Below are positions 22,176-34,822 of a stretch of 64,000 nt of DNA, one piece after another (the first letter of the stretch is position 1; each line of letters begins with the position of its first letter). The stretch is from NCBI GenBank assembly GCA_028023455.1, contig JAQFVV010012495.1, positions 3,678,516-3,742,515 on the forward strand. The letters run 5' to 3'. The position numbers and the translations under genes are program-made. A model generated the notes under the pieces. That model saw only the letters and a program-made list of their open reading frames with translations, had not been told where the DNA came from and ran no database searches. This DNA is from Epiperipatus broadwayi. Lineage: Eukaryota; Onychophora; Udeonychophora; Euonychophora; Peripatidae.

Positions 22176-22964
22176 ATAACTAAAACTTTTTTCTGTAATA
22201 TGTTCTTAGTGGTATTAATGATTCTTTATGATAATGTTATAAAATGATCAGATTTGGAATGATGTATCCAGTCAAAAATCAGATACATGGGTTGACTTTT
22301 GCTTTTGTTTTCAAACTTAAATCTTACTGTAGACAGAGCATTGTTCTAAAAAAAAGTTTCATGATTCTTTGCTGATATTGAAATTACTAATTACAGTAAT
22401 GATTCCTACAATTTTTACTTTTGTTAAATTCTCAATATGAAAATTTTCGCAGGAAAATATATATAATATTATCAAAGAGAAATAAGAGTGGTAGCACGGC
22501 AAATATTATATATATATGCACACATCCACTATCATCATGCAATTGGAGCATTTTTTCTAATTATGTATAAGTTTATCAAGCAAAGTTGGCCAAAAAGAAG
22601 CTAGATCTGGAGCAATGTTTTTGTAGGGGGGTGGGGGTGATCTTTTATACAAGATAAAAAATAATTAGATATCTAAAAAAATTACCTTATTTATAGATAT
22701 ATTACTTTACAATTAATATAAATCAAGATTTATTCTCTTTATTAAAATTTGTATTTATTTTAAATAAGAATTCACTTAAATATATATACATTCAAAAGAA
22801 ATAAAATACTTTTTTTTGCATTAAATGTACTTTTGTATACAAGTGTAGTGAATATACTTAAGCTAGATGTAATTAGAGGGATTTGAACACAGACTTTCAA
22901 GATCCCTTCAGTCATCCACTCCATCTTATATAAATGATATGCATGACTACATACATGAGAAAAA

Positions 22965-23032
22965 GATAAATAATCTCCAATAAGCGTATTTTGTGCTGAA
23001 CCAGCACTCATCAGTTGGTCTGGATCATCATC
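22965..23032 (-). ncRNA. Hammerhead motif, family 1, core nearly intact
   Basis: Minus strand: GACCAA, CUGAUGA, perfect stem II GUGCU-GGUUC-AGCAC, then AAAA where GAAA is required, UACGCUUA and UUGGAGAUUAUUUAUC. CUGAUGA is intact but G12 is A, which should block cleavage. Stem I pairs CCAA/UUGG with distal GAU/AUC text. Confidence 0.7.
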
Positions 23033-23231
23033 TCCCACACATATATAATCAGTGCTCGGTTTATATTAAAATAGCAAATCTTGATACTGAAATTAACAAG
23101 GACTTTGAACATTCCATCATCAGAATTTCAATGATATGAATGGCTGGAGAGTGGAGAGAATTGAAGCATGTCTATTAAAGTTTGAAGATTTGCTATATTA
23201 ATATAAACTGAGCGCTGATTATATATTTGTG

Positions 23232-23300
23232 TGAGAGATAATGATCTAAACCAACTGACGAGTGCTGCTTCAGCATGAAATATTGGAAATCCTTTATCTT
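23232..23300 (+). ncRNA. Hammerhead motif, family 1, stem III deleted
   Basis: Plus strand: GAUAAUGAUCUAAACCAA, CUGACGA, GUGCUGCUUCAGCAU, GAAA, then UAUUGGAAAUC. Relative to other copies the palindromic ACGU of stem III is missing, removing the cleavage triplet. Confidence 0.65.
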
Positions 23301-23400
23301 TTTCACATGTATGTAGTTATGTGTATCAGTTGTATAAGATGGGAGTGGATGACTGAAGGGAACATGAAAGTCTGTATTCAAATCCTCTCTAATTATATAT

Positions 23401-24879
23401 ATATTTTTTATTCAAACATTAATTCAACAAAATTGTACAAATCGGTACTTATAATGTATAAATAATTGCTTATTATTCCCCTCTTTTCTTCCATAGCGTA
23501 AGCTTGCGGTTAAAACACCTGTAGAGGTCCCTACTATCGCATTTTACACGCATATTCTCGAGGTTATAGCCTCAGTAAAAATTACTTATTATTATTTTAT
23601 AAATATGACATCGTGCAAATGAATCGATATTTGAAAAAACAAAATAAAATATACATAATGCAACAATTTTATATTTTATTTCTTTGAATGTTTTATTGTG
23701 AATCAGTTAATAACACTGTCGTATTTTTTTTCTCCAGATTCTGACTCAATAGATAAAATCGTTAAAGAAGGAAATCATTCTTGACCTATGTTAATTTCCC
23801 AATAACATGACCAGGGTATTGCATTGCAAAATATTTAAATATATAAATTTTATATTGTTGAAAAATTTACGCAATTGCATACCTAGTGCTTCTTCAATCA
23901 TATCACTTCACATGTAATAGTCATTGTATGCTTTCACAAATTAGAATTTTAAATCTATTCGTCCGCGTTTGGTCTTATATTTGTTATCCACGTTTCGAAT
24001 TTCAAAGTTCAAATTACTGATTGAGAATATTTTTTTATTTACTGTGATAAAAAGTACACAAAATGCATAAAGAAAAATTGCAAAGAATCATGAGATCATT
24101 TTGCTGATTTATTTCGGAAGTTGCATTTCTATTTTTGTTTACATATAAAAGTTTCCTATTGTTAAAATAATTATAACTTTCATTTTGTTTTTTTTGATTA
24201 CTAAAAAATTACGTTATTGCTTATTAACAATGTTGTTCATTAAATGGCAAAATAGTAAATAAAAAGGTTCTCAAAAATTTGTAACTACTACAGTATTTAT
24301 AAAAGATAATGTTTATTACTTCTAAGCAAAATGAAATAATTTATCTTCTTATTTCCACCATTTTTTATTTCACGGTTGATATTATTATGCTAATGTCTTC
24401 ACATTTTTTTTTTTTTTTAAATGACAATTGCCAAAACTTTTAAGATGCGAAGAAAAAATAAGCTTGTCAAAATAAAATTTAAAAAGCTGACATCTTAAAA
24501 AACCAGAAAAGAAAAAAAATATATATTATTAAAAAAATATAAATTGAATTGTGTGGTGTGGTAAGGGAAGTGGGGGTTAAAGAAACGTTCAAGAAAACTG
24601 TGAAAACTAAGTGCAAAAAAAAAAGAGGAAAGAAGTTATTAAATTATATGAGTAGTTGTATCAATCTAAAAACCAAAAATAAAAAAATAGCCGGGAATTA
24701 AGTGTAATGGTACTACTACTGCCACAAACACTAACTTAGAGTCGTATATATATAGACTTGCTAAAATTGCTTACACATACATGTGTTATCTGAAAAATGA
24801 ATATTTCATATAATATTCACTAAATTAATATGCTAAATTAGTCAGATGGCAGAAAATTAAAACAATAGTTTACATTTTT
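23401..24879. other. AT-rich intronic DNA
   Basis: A slightly CpG-richer patch at 23495-23575 (around CTCGAGGTTATAGCC) is unexplained. The rest shows homopolymer A/T runs and no gene. Confidence 0.45.
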
Positions 24880-25365
24880 TTCCACACATTAGTGCCACCT
24901 AGGGTAAGATCTAATAATCAATAGATACTAGAAGATTATGCATCATAATCTCTATCCAATGCTTCCCCATCCAATATCTCCAGACTAGTTTTTAACTTAT
25001 CATCTTCATCAGTGAGGAGTCTTGGATCTGGAAGCAGTGCTCTTGAATATTTGGATGTAATGCATTCCTCGGCACCCACCTTTATCTTTTTGGTAATTAT
25101 AAAGCTAATAGCCAAAACTGAAAGCAATAATGTTTTCAATCCGGGCTAGTTTGGCTGGTATAGACAGATCTGAATCATTTCAGTGTCTAGAAACTAGTCT
25201 GGGACATTGAATGGGAAAGCACCAGACAGGGATTATGATAAACAATCTTCTAACACCTAATGATTACTAGAACTTATACTAAGTAGCATTATTGCGTGGA
25301 AAAAAATTTTGCTACTATTTTAATAGCTTGTCTAAGCATAAAAAAAGGTGATCATGTGATATTTT
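24880..25365. mobile_element. Hammerhead repeat, family 2, degenerate inverted copy
   Basis: Left arm 24895-25060 and right arm 25150-25320 are inverted (AATCAATAGATACTAGAAG versus its complement at the right). The minus-strand frame 24936-25139 is chance. Sequence divergence from the 34-kb copy marks it as older. Confidence 0.6.
24969..25027 (-). ncRNA. Decayed hammerhead motif, family 2
   Basis: Minus strand: AUCCAAGACUCCUCA, CUGAUGA, then a ruined stem II and AAAAAC-UA-GUC in place of GAAAC. Stem I arms AUCCAA/UUGGAU remain. It should not cleave. Confidence 0.6.
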
Positions 25366-27234
25366 AATGGCAAAAAATTACTTCATTAAAAAGTCAGAAT
25401 CCTCTAAGCTACAAATATTAATTTGTTTTTGAATAGAATGCCAACATTATTGATATATGCAATATCCTACCCGTGGGTCACTTTGGTCACTTCATTTATT
25501 GGCCGAGTGAGGTCAATTCACAAACTCTTTGATAGAAATATATTCATCTTCTAATATTATATTAATTTTATTTTGTTTGCAAAAAGTATATTAATTATTT
25601 GTAATGTTATGAAAGTAAACAAAAGTTTTTTCAAAAATATATTTTTATTTGTATTTTATAGAAATATTCAAAAGCGGAAAAATCAAAGAAAATATTGTAG
25701 CAAATTACAAGCAATACAAACGTCATTTATATCCCTCCCAGATTTACGTTATTAAAAAAAGTTAAGAATTTTTTAGTAAAATCTTAGCGTTTTTCTAAAA
25801 ATAATTATATTTTCAGCATATTTTACCCAAAATACATTATAATATGTAAATAAATGCCAGAAAAATATTCTAAAACATTAATCTTTGTTTGAAAATCAAA
25901 TAAACAGCTTGGGGCAATCTAAACTCTTGACAGGATGTCAAAATTATTGCTATCACTGGTTCTTTTTCAATTTACAATTGTGTAAAGTATACACTTTTTA
26001 AATAAAACCTTACTACTTTTGTAAAATAACTATATTTTCAGCAGATTTTATGTAAATAATTTACAATACGTACGAAAAATAATAATAAAAAACACTCTAA
26101 AACATATATTTTCATTTTCAGCGGTGAAAAATAATCATTAGCCAATTAGTGTTTGAGAATGGATGGCCCAGCCAATTTCGACTTAAAACACCCCTAATAT
26201 TGATTTTTTACTTGTAAAATAATTCAAGTGAGGGCAGCATCTTACGGGAATTTTTCTAAGCTTTGAAACGAGTATAAAATCATCACCGTAACTCAAAAAA
26301 TGACCGATTTCAAGGGACCTAAAGCCATAAATGCAAATTTGCGTTGAACTCTAGATAAAGAATATATGTTAAAAATAAATAATAAGGTACTTTTGTAGAA
26401 GCTGTATGATGAAAATTTGCCACCCATGTTTGTTTTAATTATTCATTTTCTAGGGGCCTCATCTATTTGTTTATATTTATTTTCTCAAAAATATTTTATC
26501 GAACATGTGTCACTTATTAAAATTAAACAATATTAACAAAATGAATTATAAGTTACTGTTATCTTTAAAAAATATTACTAAATGGTTTATAAATTCCATT
26601 TCACAACATATAATTAATATTTTTTTTCAAGTATATGGAAGCATATGAACATAAACACGTAGTGAACATTGATGTCGTTATTTGGCGGTGTTTTACTATA
26701 TTTAGTGTAATATTGATTTTGAGCTTTACTTGTTTTTTTTCTTTTTGTGGAAATGATTAAAATTTGGGATCTTCCAATGACAGAAGAAACAAAAGCACAG
26801 GGAAGAACACATCGATTCTTATTTAGCAGAATTTATGTTGTGCCAACTGCATAAAGATGAAGACACATTTGTGTCCATAATGCATGGTATTAATGATTTC
26901 TGTCCATTGACATGAAAAATTTGTGTTTGTAATATATTTTGTTATACTTTCTTTGGCCAGCTTTTTCATTTGTAATTTATATTAAATTTATTGTAATTAC
27001 AATCATTTGTAGTTTTTGTGTATTTTATTTCGTTTTTTAAAATTATATTTAAAAAATAATATTAAATATGATAGCTTGTAGTCAGCCATATTGTTTGCAA
27101 GATTTTTTTAAGGTCCCTGTAAATGGATAATTAAAACAAACACGACTGGCAAACTTCCATTGTACAATTTCTACAAATCTTTATATAAATAATCAACATT
27201 TTTGAAGGGGAGAGTGGATCTAAATTTACTTGAT
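25366..27234. other. AT-rich intronic DNA, no element recognised
   Basis: I see no coding pattern. Slightly more complex sequence at 26130-26350 and 26640-26900 gives no readable protein in any frame. Confidence 0.45.
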
Positions 27235-27240
27235 ATTTAC

Positions 27241-27315
27241 CCAATTTCATCTTTGCCTCCAGCAGATCTTGCAATTTTCAGGAGAGTTTTCCCATATGCT
27301 TCTTGGGCTTGGGCT
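27241..27315 (-). CDS. pstpip: PSTPIP-like F-BAR protein, exon AQAQEAYGKTLLKIARSAGG
   Basis: A 75-bp minus-strand exon with acceptor TTATTTAG and donor GTAAAT (27235-27240). Its first base completes an Arg codon from the exon above, and its last two bases begin the Gly codon completed by the exon below. The peptide AQAQEAYGKTLLKIARSAGG, then KDEI, is the classic FCH signature (ERYGKELVQIARKAGG in vertebrate PSTPIP). The FCH region leads into the long F-BAR helices that bind phosphoinositide-rich membrane. An AG two bases inside could be an alternative acceptor, but it would shift the frame. Confidence 0.9.
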
Positions 27316-27320
27316 CTAAA

Positions 27321-28590
27321 TAACATAAAAGATAATTAATGAAACCAATTTCATAACATTACTAATAACATGTAACAGAGAAAGAAAGAATATGTAAACT
27401 TAAAATATATATACAAATAAGTGTAAAAATAAAAATTTTATTTAAAAATAGTCATATGAATATATTTATAATAACTTGCTTGCAGATAAATATAGCAAAA
27501 TACAGTACTGATTAAAGTATGAGTCAATGTGATTTCAATAGCTAAAACAACAAATTCGACATGATGATACTTCTAAGTGTTGTAGGGGATGAGAGTGTTA
27601 GCAAAACATGAAGATGATTACTGCTCATTAAAAAAGTAGGAAAGAATGTATGAATGTTGTAGCAATGACTAGAGTTTTTTTTTACTATTAACTGATGAAG
27701 ATCGGTCTTTCAACAAAAACTCTATGGCAAATGTGAATTGGTTAAGTCCCGTGTGTATGTTTTCTATCTCAAGGCAACAACAAATTACAACCAACAGGTT
27801 ATTATAATGCTAACTGTTGATAAATTATTACTGTTTGCCACTTTTCTTAATTAAATAGATGTCATTCCAGTAAAACTTTGTCCGAGTTTTGTATTTTAGA
27901 GATTCATTATAAATTGTACATTTTATATTTTAAAATGCAACACATTTACTAAGTATACAAATAATTAAAATAGTTTTACTGTTGAAATAAATTCATTTAA
28001 TACTTTCAGAATTACACGAAGCATTCTTGAGAAATTAAAAACAAGAAATTCATTTTTATTATTCTTCACTAATTTTAATTGAAATATTTTTTTTTTTAGA
28101 AATAAAATACTCGGCATAGTTTAAAGTTTTAAAAAGACAATCATTTCTAAGCATGCTCAAATCTAAAAATATGCCGGTCATTTTTATAAATTTTTAAATG
28201 CAGAATGCATTATAAATGTCAAATATGTTTTATAAATATATATAATCATTATGTAAACTAGAACAAAGACTTCCAAATTTAGAGTATGATTCCTAATCTT
28301 TAAACAATGAATTTTTCAGCAGAAAAAATAGTTCAAATAATTAATTCAGAATACCAAGAACAAATGAATAATCATAATTTTATTTAAAAAAGGAGAAAAA
28401 AGAGTTAACTTAAACCATTTCTTTTATAATTATTTATATATGAAATCATATCTAAAATTAATTACAGTATACAGTTTTGAAAATTTTAAGCAAAAAAAAT
28501 ATGATTATAACTTCGACAAAATATAAATATAGTATATACTACATTCATTGATGCTAAGGTATATATAACGTAAAAACATGTGTTTTTGTA
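27321..28590. other. AT-rich intronic DNA
   Basis: No gene or element recognised within this part of the 4.1-kb intron. Confidence 0.45.
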
Positions 28591-28599
28591 TATAATGAG

Positions 28600-29120
28600 T
28601 AGTATTTCTGCTAAAGCACAATTCATGCTGGACCAGCAGACATCAATTGGCCCAGAACACGATCTCTTATACATATCTTTGCCATTGTTCAATATATATA
28701 TATGGATAGCAAATTACTGTTCACCTGATAAGTAGTATCCCAACTTTGATACAAATCACTTAATGAAAGTATATTAATAATTTTTATTAGTCATTCATTA
28801 AACTACAGACATATTATTTATTACTGGATAATATTTAGTCTAATGAATGACTAATAAAAATTATTAATATACTTTTATTACGTGATTTGTGTCAAAGTTA
28901 TATGACTAATAAAAATTATTAATATACTTTTATTACGTGATTTGTGTCCAAGTTATAAGGACAACACATTTGACACATCAATTAAAATGTAGAGATTTGT
29001 TATATAGATATGTTGAACAGTGATAAAGATATCTATAAGAGATTGTGGTCTGGATCAACTGATGAATGCTAATTCAGCACAAAATATGCATCTTGGGGAT
29101 TATAAAAAATTTTCACATCT
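28600..29120. mobile_element. Hammerhead repeat, family 1, inverted copy with internal tandem duplication
   Basis: A minus-strand hammerhead relic lies at 28615-28670 and a plus-strand one at 29042-29105. Between them are an inverted repeat (AATTTTTATTAGTCATTCAT near 28790 against its complement near 28845) and a tandem duplication of about 66 bp (ATGACTAATAAAAATTATT starting near 28845 and 28903). Confidence 0.65.
29042..29105 (+). ncRNA. Hammerhead motif, family 1, G12 changed
   Basis: Plus strand: GGUCUGGAUCAA, CUGAUGA, AUGCUAAUUCAGCAC, AAAA for GAAA, UAUGCAUCUUGGGGAUUA. CUGAUGA and stem II survive; G12 is A, as in the 22965 copy. Confidence 0.6.
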
Positions 29121-29124
29121 TTGT

Positions 29125-30815
29125 GTTTCAAAGCAAATTTTATTAGGCAAAAATTGGTTACATCATATCAGGTTGTAGATTGTATCAAACATTATATACT
29201 AGAATCCATCATTGAATCCACAAAGAAAAACTTTCTTTTTCTTTACCATTAGAGTCTTTAGTAATAGTTATAGTTTTCATATTTCAGTTCTTATTGTTGG
29301 TCCGTTCTGGCTTTCCATTTTTTCTGAGGTTATGTTTTGTTTATCCATTATAATGCTGCTCTTATTTTAAAAAGAGACCAAGTGGTGGCAAAAATGTTAC
29401 AGTGGTGCAAGAATATTGTCTCTTTCTTTAAGTTTTTTGAGATTGTTATGATGTGTTAGGATGACTTCTTGGATTGTTTCCTAAGGTAAATGTACATCTG
29501 GTACCCATAAGGCATATATGCTGAAAGTGGCTGCAAATATTGTTATTTGTTTTTCCTTGAATGTTTTCAGCATTTTTTCTATTGTGGCTTCACTTTTCCT
29601 ATAATTGTTCAACATCAGCTATCTAACTTTCTCTAAGCCTCTACAGTAATGTATCAAATGTTCTTGTGTTTCTCTTCCCTGTGACACAAAGCACATATTG
29701 GATCAACGTTTAGATAGAATCTCCTGAAGTGAATGAAATGTGCTGTAGGTAAAGCATTTAGATTCAATTTGAGGATAAAGTCAAAAAATTTTGGTTCTAG
29801 GTACCATCTTTTGTATTTTTTCAGTAGTAGGCTATTATCTAGTCCCAGTACTGTTAGCTTAATATTATTTTCTTGGTTCTGAGATAGAAAATCATGTATT
29901 TGCCAATAAGTATATTTAATAGGGCTCTTAAGGTGTTTTGTTTTTAATGTTTTCAATACTTATCAATAGTGTGTTTCATGGGAGGGGGTTGGTAAGTGGG
30001 TATGATTTCTGGTTTTTGCTCTATATTTGGAAATCGTTTAAATATGGCAATCAGTAGATTTACTATTTTTTGGGTGTAGAAAGTTTGTATTGCATGCAGT
30101 CCAAGGCCATTTTTGTTGGTTGGTTTAGTTGCTTTATTGAGATTGCTACTACTTTTCTTTTCCATAGCTGCTTGTTGCATAATGAGTTAATTGCTGAAAT
30201 AAATGATTTTGTGAAATTTATTATTGGCAAATAGTAAGTGATTTTTGTCATAATAAGCTGATTGTAAAAAGACACTTTGGGGTAGATCGAGAGATAGGAT
30301 TTGGAGAGGGATTCAGTGATTCTCTCTGCTTCTGCTTTATGTCTGTTTTGTATTGACTTTCTCATTTGATTCATGCCCAAGTGGAAAGGAAAACCCAGAA
30401 ATGTACTGGCTTTCCCTTGATATATCTGTATGTTTAATTTACCTGTAAATATTGCCCATGTAGCTGATTTGTTGGTATTGATTTCTAGCCTAAAATTTAC
30501 TGTATATTCTTTTTATGATTTCCCGCAGTATAGGTAATTGATTTTTTGATTTTAAAAATACTGTGTCATCATCCATGTAAGCTATACATGGTATGTATGT
30601 GTTGGTGTTTGGAATTGGAATTCTTTGGATTTTTTTTTTTTGAATTTGCTCTAACAGGAGATTTACATATAATGTAAATAATAGTGTGCTGAGTGAAGAT
30701 CCTTGAGGGATTGATAAGCTGGAGTAGAAGAACGATGAAGATCTGCCATTGGGTGTGATGAGAATTTCTCTGTTTAGTAACAGGTTGACGATTGTATATA
30801 AGATTGTGATTATGT
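29125..30815 (-). mobile_element. 5'-truncated LINE, same clade as the 45-52 kb element
   Basis: On the minus strand RT motifs appear: IPQGSSLSTLLFTLYVNLLL near 30640-30710 and YMDDDTVF at about 30557-30580 (catalytic box intact). Next come the frames 30063-30380 (YPKVSFYNQLIMTKITYYLPI), 29953-30180 (NGLGLHAIQTF) and 29654-29956, which ends DPICALCHREEKH, a Cys/His knuckle. The last two align with YYLPIVLPTYSF, NGLGLH and PICQICKTDNE of the 45-52 kb element. The 3' tail contains AATAAA near 29135. The upstream part is missing and frames are broken. Confidence 0.8.
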
Positions 30816-30879
30816 ATAATTTAAAAAATAAATATATTAATTTTTAATTGAGATTTAAAGTTTATGTCTGGACTAGGGA

Positions 30880-31100
30880 TAATCTGTAGTTTAATAAATG
30901 ATTTCTAATAATCATTAATGGATGTACTTGAGATAATTGGTGTCAAAATTGTGAGTGCAGAAAGTTTGACACTTATAAATCAAAGTATAGTAATTGGATA
31001 TTGAACAAATGATAAAGTTATGTTTAAAAGTTGTAGACCTGGACCAAGAAATGAGTGCTAGTTTATCATGAAATTGACCTATTGGGGATCTATGTTTCAA
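30880..31100. mobile_element. Fragment of a family 1 hammerhead repeat
   Basis: At 31030-31095 the plus strand reads GACCUGGACCAAGAAAUGAGUGCUAG, then CAUGAAAUUG and UAUUGGGGAUC. This is recognisable as family 1 but with the CUGAUGA core lost. Confidence 0.5.
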
Positions 31101-31373
31101 GAATGTGTGATAGAGTCGAAATTTTATATACATCTTTAAAAAATAAAATAACATTTAATTCCAAATGATTGTAAGAATGATTTATTAATTTTTAATAAAT
31201 ATGGTACTCTGTTATCCAAACATAAAAGCAGTCTTCATTTCCTTGCTATTGTATTTTTAAATTGTACTCTAAATATAGAAATCACTGAGAACATAAAAAA
31301 AAAAAAAAAATTAATATTGTAATAAATGTAATAATAAAATGAAAATTTTAAGACAACATACATTTCGATTTAC

Positions 31374-31474
31374 CTTTGCTTAAAAAAGTCAATTAAATCT
31401 TTACACATTTGCCTACCATGGAGCATTCGTTGGCATAGTACTTCAAATCCCGAAAAGTTACAAAACTCTGTATT
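31374..31474 (-). CDS. pstpip: PSTPIP-like F-BAR protein, exon NTEFCNFSGFEVLCQRMLHG (first exon visible)
   Basis: A 101-bp minus-strand exon with acceptor TTTTTTTTAG above 31474 and donor GTAAAT (31368-31373). It begins in phase 0 and ends two bases into an Arg codon. The peptide NTEFCNFSGFEVLCQRMLHG then GRQMCKDLIDFFKQ matches the start of PSTPIP F-BAR domains ([26 protein letters not shown]). There is no plausible start codon in the exon. An upstream exon of roughly 10-15 codons (usually ending FKDxFW) is therefore expected at higher coordinates; I did not find it with confidence. This is the most N-terminal part seen. Confidence 0.88.
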
Positions 31475-33779
31475 CTAAAAAAAAAGAAATGGATTTAATC
31501 TATAAAAATGTGATTAAAAATCACAAAAAAAAAAGATTGATTTCAGAATAGATATTTAAATTATTTCTAATATTTGCTAATGTGAAACATAAAATCTGGC
31601 TTAACCTAGTTACTTTCAATTCCTAGCATATTCTTCATATATGTGATTGTTCTCATTTTAAATGAATAAGAATTCTTTATTCAATCTTCATTTCGTGGTT
31701 TATTTTCTCCTGATACTGATGATCTGTGCCACATGTTATGAACCCATGGCAACTAAGATTAATAATTTTATAACATTAAATTATACAAATGATTAAAAAG
31801 AATTATTTTAAGAAATATATCTTGATATTTCTTTGGTCTCAATCTTATGCCCTTTTCTATATTTAGAAAAGTTGTGCAAATGTCTTCATTTTTTTATTAT
31901 TTTATTTTAAACAAATCCCAGTTAGATATTTATCATAACTCATATTATTTTGTCAATTCATAAAATGGCATTTAATATTTTTAAAAGCTTAGAAAGTATA
32001 GCTTATGTAAACAAGCCTATTTTAAAAAATTAAAATAACATAAGACGTAATAATCTAATCATTTTCTACATGTAACCTTCAGCAATGCCTGCATTTCTTA
32101 AAAGTCTGTTATGGGTTTATCAATATATATATGTAAAGAAAGCTAAACTGGAAATAGACTTATTGTTTGTAGATTATGCAGACCACCTTATGAATTTATT
32201 GACATTATTATCACAAAAAGATCAATAGAAGATATTTTTTAATATATTTCCTTTCTTTAGATAGACAAAAAATTGATAGACTTTAAATATCCTGTAAGAT
32301 AAAGACTTTTCAATAAACATTTTTAGAAGTGTAGAGAAGAAAACATATATCGTCAGAATTGCCAAATATCAAATGATTAGAGTTTGAACATTTTTCAATC
32401 CTTAAATCATACTTAAAGAATAGCTAGATACCCATTTACCATTCAGGATGGAATGATTATTTGGGTTGGCTATAGATTGTTAATGTGGAAGTAAAATCAC
32501 CAACCTGATGAAAAATTTTAGGTTTATTTGGTACAGATACTTAGCATAGCTAACCAAGATCACATAAATAATAAAATTTGCATTCATTAATTGAAGTATT
32601 ATTGATAACAGTGTTCATTTAATAATTTTATCAAATTCTTAAAAAAGTTCATGGATAATGTAATTAACAATATTATCAACCTTAACAAAATTATATTCTT
32701 ATGTGGATTCAAAAATAAGATTTTGATTTAATAGATATAAATTTATATTATAATGTAATTCACTATAAAAATCTGTTTTATTTGCCTCAAATTTACTAAA
32801 TCTTATTTTTACATATTAACAAAAAAAAAATCTTAAGATTGTAAATCTATACTTTAAACTAGGAATACATCAAGCTAACTTTCTAATATCATTATTATTT
32901 ATTGAAATGTATAGTAAACAAGTAATACTAACACTCTGCCATGATTATGTTATAATTATTTAGCCTTCATTCGAATAGGAAAACCTGTTGCATTACATCA
33001 ACCAAGAGTCTATTTATTCATATTATACATTACAAGTTAATGATTTAACAGTTAATAAAACATCAAATAGCTATTGGTTAGATGCAATATGTCCAATTCC
33101 TCTTACTTTAATAAAGGATAGTTATATAAAAACTGATGTGATAAAATGCAATAAGGTATAAGTAGTTTCTCTAGTCTCCTACAAATACATAGACATTCAC
33201 TTATTTTCACATAACTTCGGACTGAATCTTGACTAAGTAAAACTCGAAACTTTTATTAGATTCCAAGCAGGCTTATGAACTTTTTTTTGTCAAAAGGTTA
33301 GAACATAAAACAATCCAGATAACCATGTAAATGGATATTTAGCTATATAATAATAAATATATGAGTATGTATTGTTACTCTTAGCTAAAGATTGTATAAT
33401 TCTACCTGAATTATATCCATTGGACTTTCAATAAATAAATAAAAATCAATATGGTTTAAAAAAAGAGGCAATGCAATATACGAGAAGCACGAAGCACGTT
33501 TTCATTTTTATGACCTAAAAAAAGTAAAAACATAAAATAGAGATAGTTAACTGTTATTATTTCTGTCCTTGAATTTTATCTGTCTGAAGTCACATAATAC
33601 AATAACTAGGTAATTGGTAATTACAACAAATGTGCCACTTGATCATTGTCTGTGGTAATGTTTAGAATTTGGACACTGCTTATTTATTTGATCAACTGCT
33701 CTTTACATCATTAAAATGCATAACATATGCACACATGTGTATATATATATACATACATAACATATATATATTTTATAAT
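31475..33779. other. AT-rich DNA upstream of the first visible F-BAR exon
   Basis: No gene found. If the gene's start exon is close it could lie here, but I could not identify it. Confidence 0.45.
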
Positions 33780-34268
33780 GTTTTCACGGTTATATGATGT
33801 AAAGAAAGTAGTTTTTGAGGTCAAACCGCATGTTATTTTTGCTTACTTCCCAATGTTTCAATGAAATAGTGTTCGCCATTGTCAAGTAGTTGATTATCCA
33901 GAATATGTGAATAAACATTAACAAAATGTTTATTTTCTTCAGCTTTCACCATTAATTGTTTTCAAGTTTATATTAGAAGAAAGAGATAAAATAAGTAGTT
34001 TCCGAAGTAATACGTTGTACTTCATCAGCTCCATTTAAACCAGCTGGTCTTTTTTATATTTCAATTGACTCTCTCATGGTTCTCAATTCATACTTTTCCA
34101 AATTAAAAAGTATTTTTGCATTACCAAGTAAAAGCTGATGTATTTAACTTAAACCAACAAACATCACAGAGGCAAAACTCTCCATACAGTAATGTCACTC
34201 AGTGCAAGCCAGAGTAATCAATGGATGCAGAAAGGTTTGTGCATAAAATCCCTATTTAGAGCATACTC

Positions 34269-34327
34269 ATCCAATATCCCCAGACTAGTTTCTAGCTTGC
34301 GGCTTTCATCAGTGAGGAGCCTTATAT
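34269..34327 (-). ncRNA. Type I hammerhead motif, family 2
   Basis: Minus strand: CUCCUCA, CUGAUGA, AAGCCGCAAGCUA, GAAAC-UA-GUC, UGGGGAUAUUGGAU. Core residues are all present. Stem II is AGC/GCU with an A.A mismatch at its base; the distal stem I arm is AUAUAA, weaker than the consensus. Confidence 0.7.
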
Positions 34328-34822
34328 CTAAGAACACGGCACCTAGATATTAGGATCTAATGCAACCCTCCAGCAGCCACCTTTTACTTTTTAGCTAACT
34401 ATAAAGCTTTGAGTTCAAAATGAAAACACAATAATGTTTTAAAGCTAAACTCATTAGATTGTACAGATCTGAACTCAGTTCAGCATTCATCCTTTTTAGT
34501 GACTTTGGTTTTTTAATAACCAGTCCCATAATCCTATTAGGCAGGATTGGTATAAACCATTAAGCATCACATGATCATCATTCTTTATGCTTACACAAGC
34601 TGTTTTCACAGAGGCAAAACTCTCCATACAGTAGCACCACTCAAAGACATCAAAAAGTGTGGATGCTGAACTGAGTTCAGATCTATACAAGCTAATAAGC
34701 TTAGCTTGAAAACATTATTGTGTTTTCATTTTGGATTCAAAGTTTTATAGTTAGCTAAAAAAGTAAAAGATAGCTGCTGGAAGATTGCATTAGATCCTAA
34801 GACCTAGGTGCAGTGCTCTCAG

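Larger units (their letters stand above)
22850..23400. mobile_element. Hammerhead repeat, family 1, inverted dimer
   Basis: Left arm 22877-23060 and right arm 23190-23395 are inverted copies (AGAGGGATTTGAACACAGAC at left, GTCTGTATTCAAATCC at right). Each arm carries one hammerhead motif on opposite strands. The centre holds a short unique segment. No open frame of substance. Confidence 0.75.

Noticed and set aside
24936-25139. 67-codon frame starting with a signal-peptide-like MKTLLLSVLAISFIIT
   Set aside because: The hydrophobic start looks suggestive, but the frame lies wholly inside a family 2 hammerhead repeat and other copies do not conserve it.
32490-32530. Hammerhead-like CCTGATGAAAAATTTT
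   Set aside because: CUGAUGA occurs by chance without stem II, GAAA spacing or stem I.
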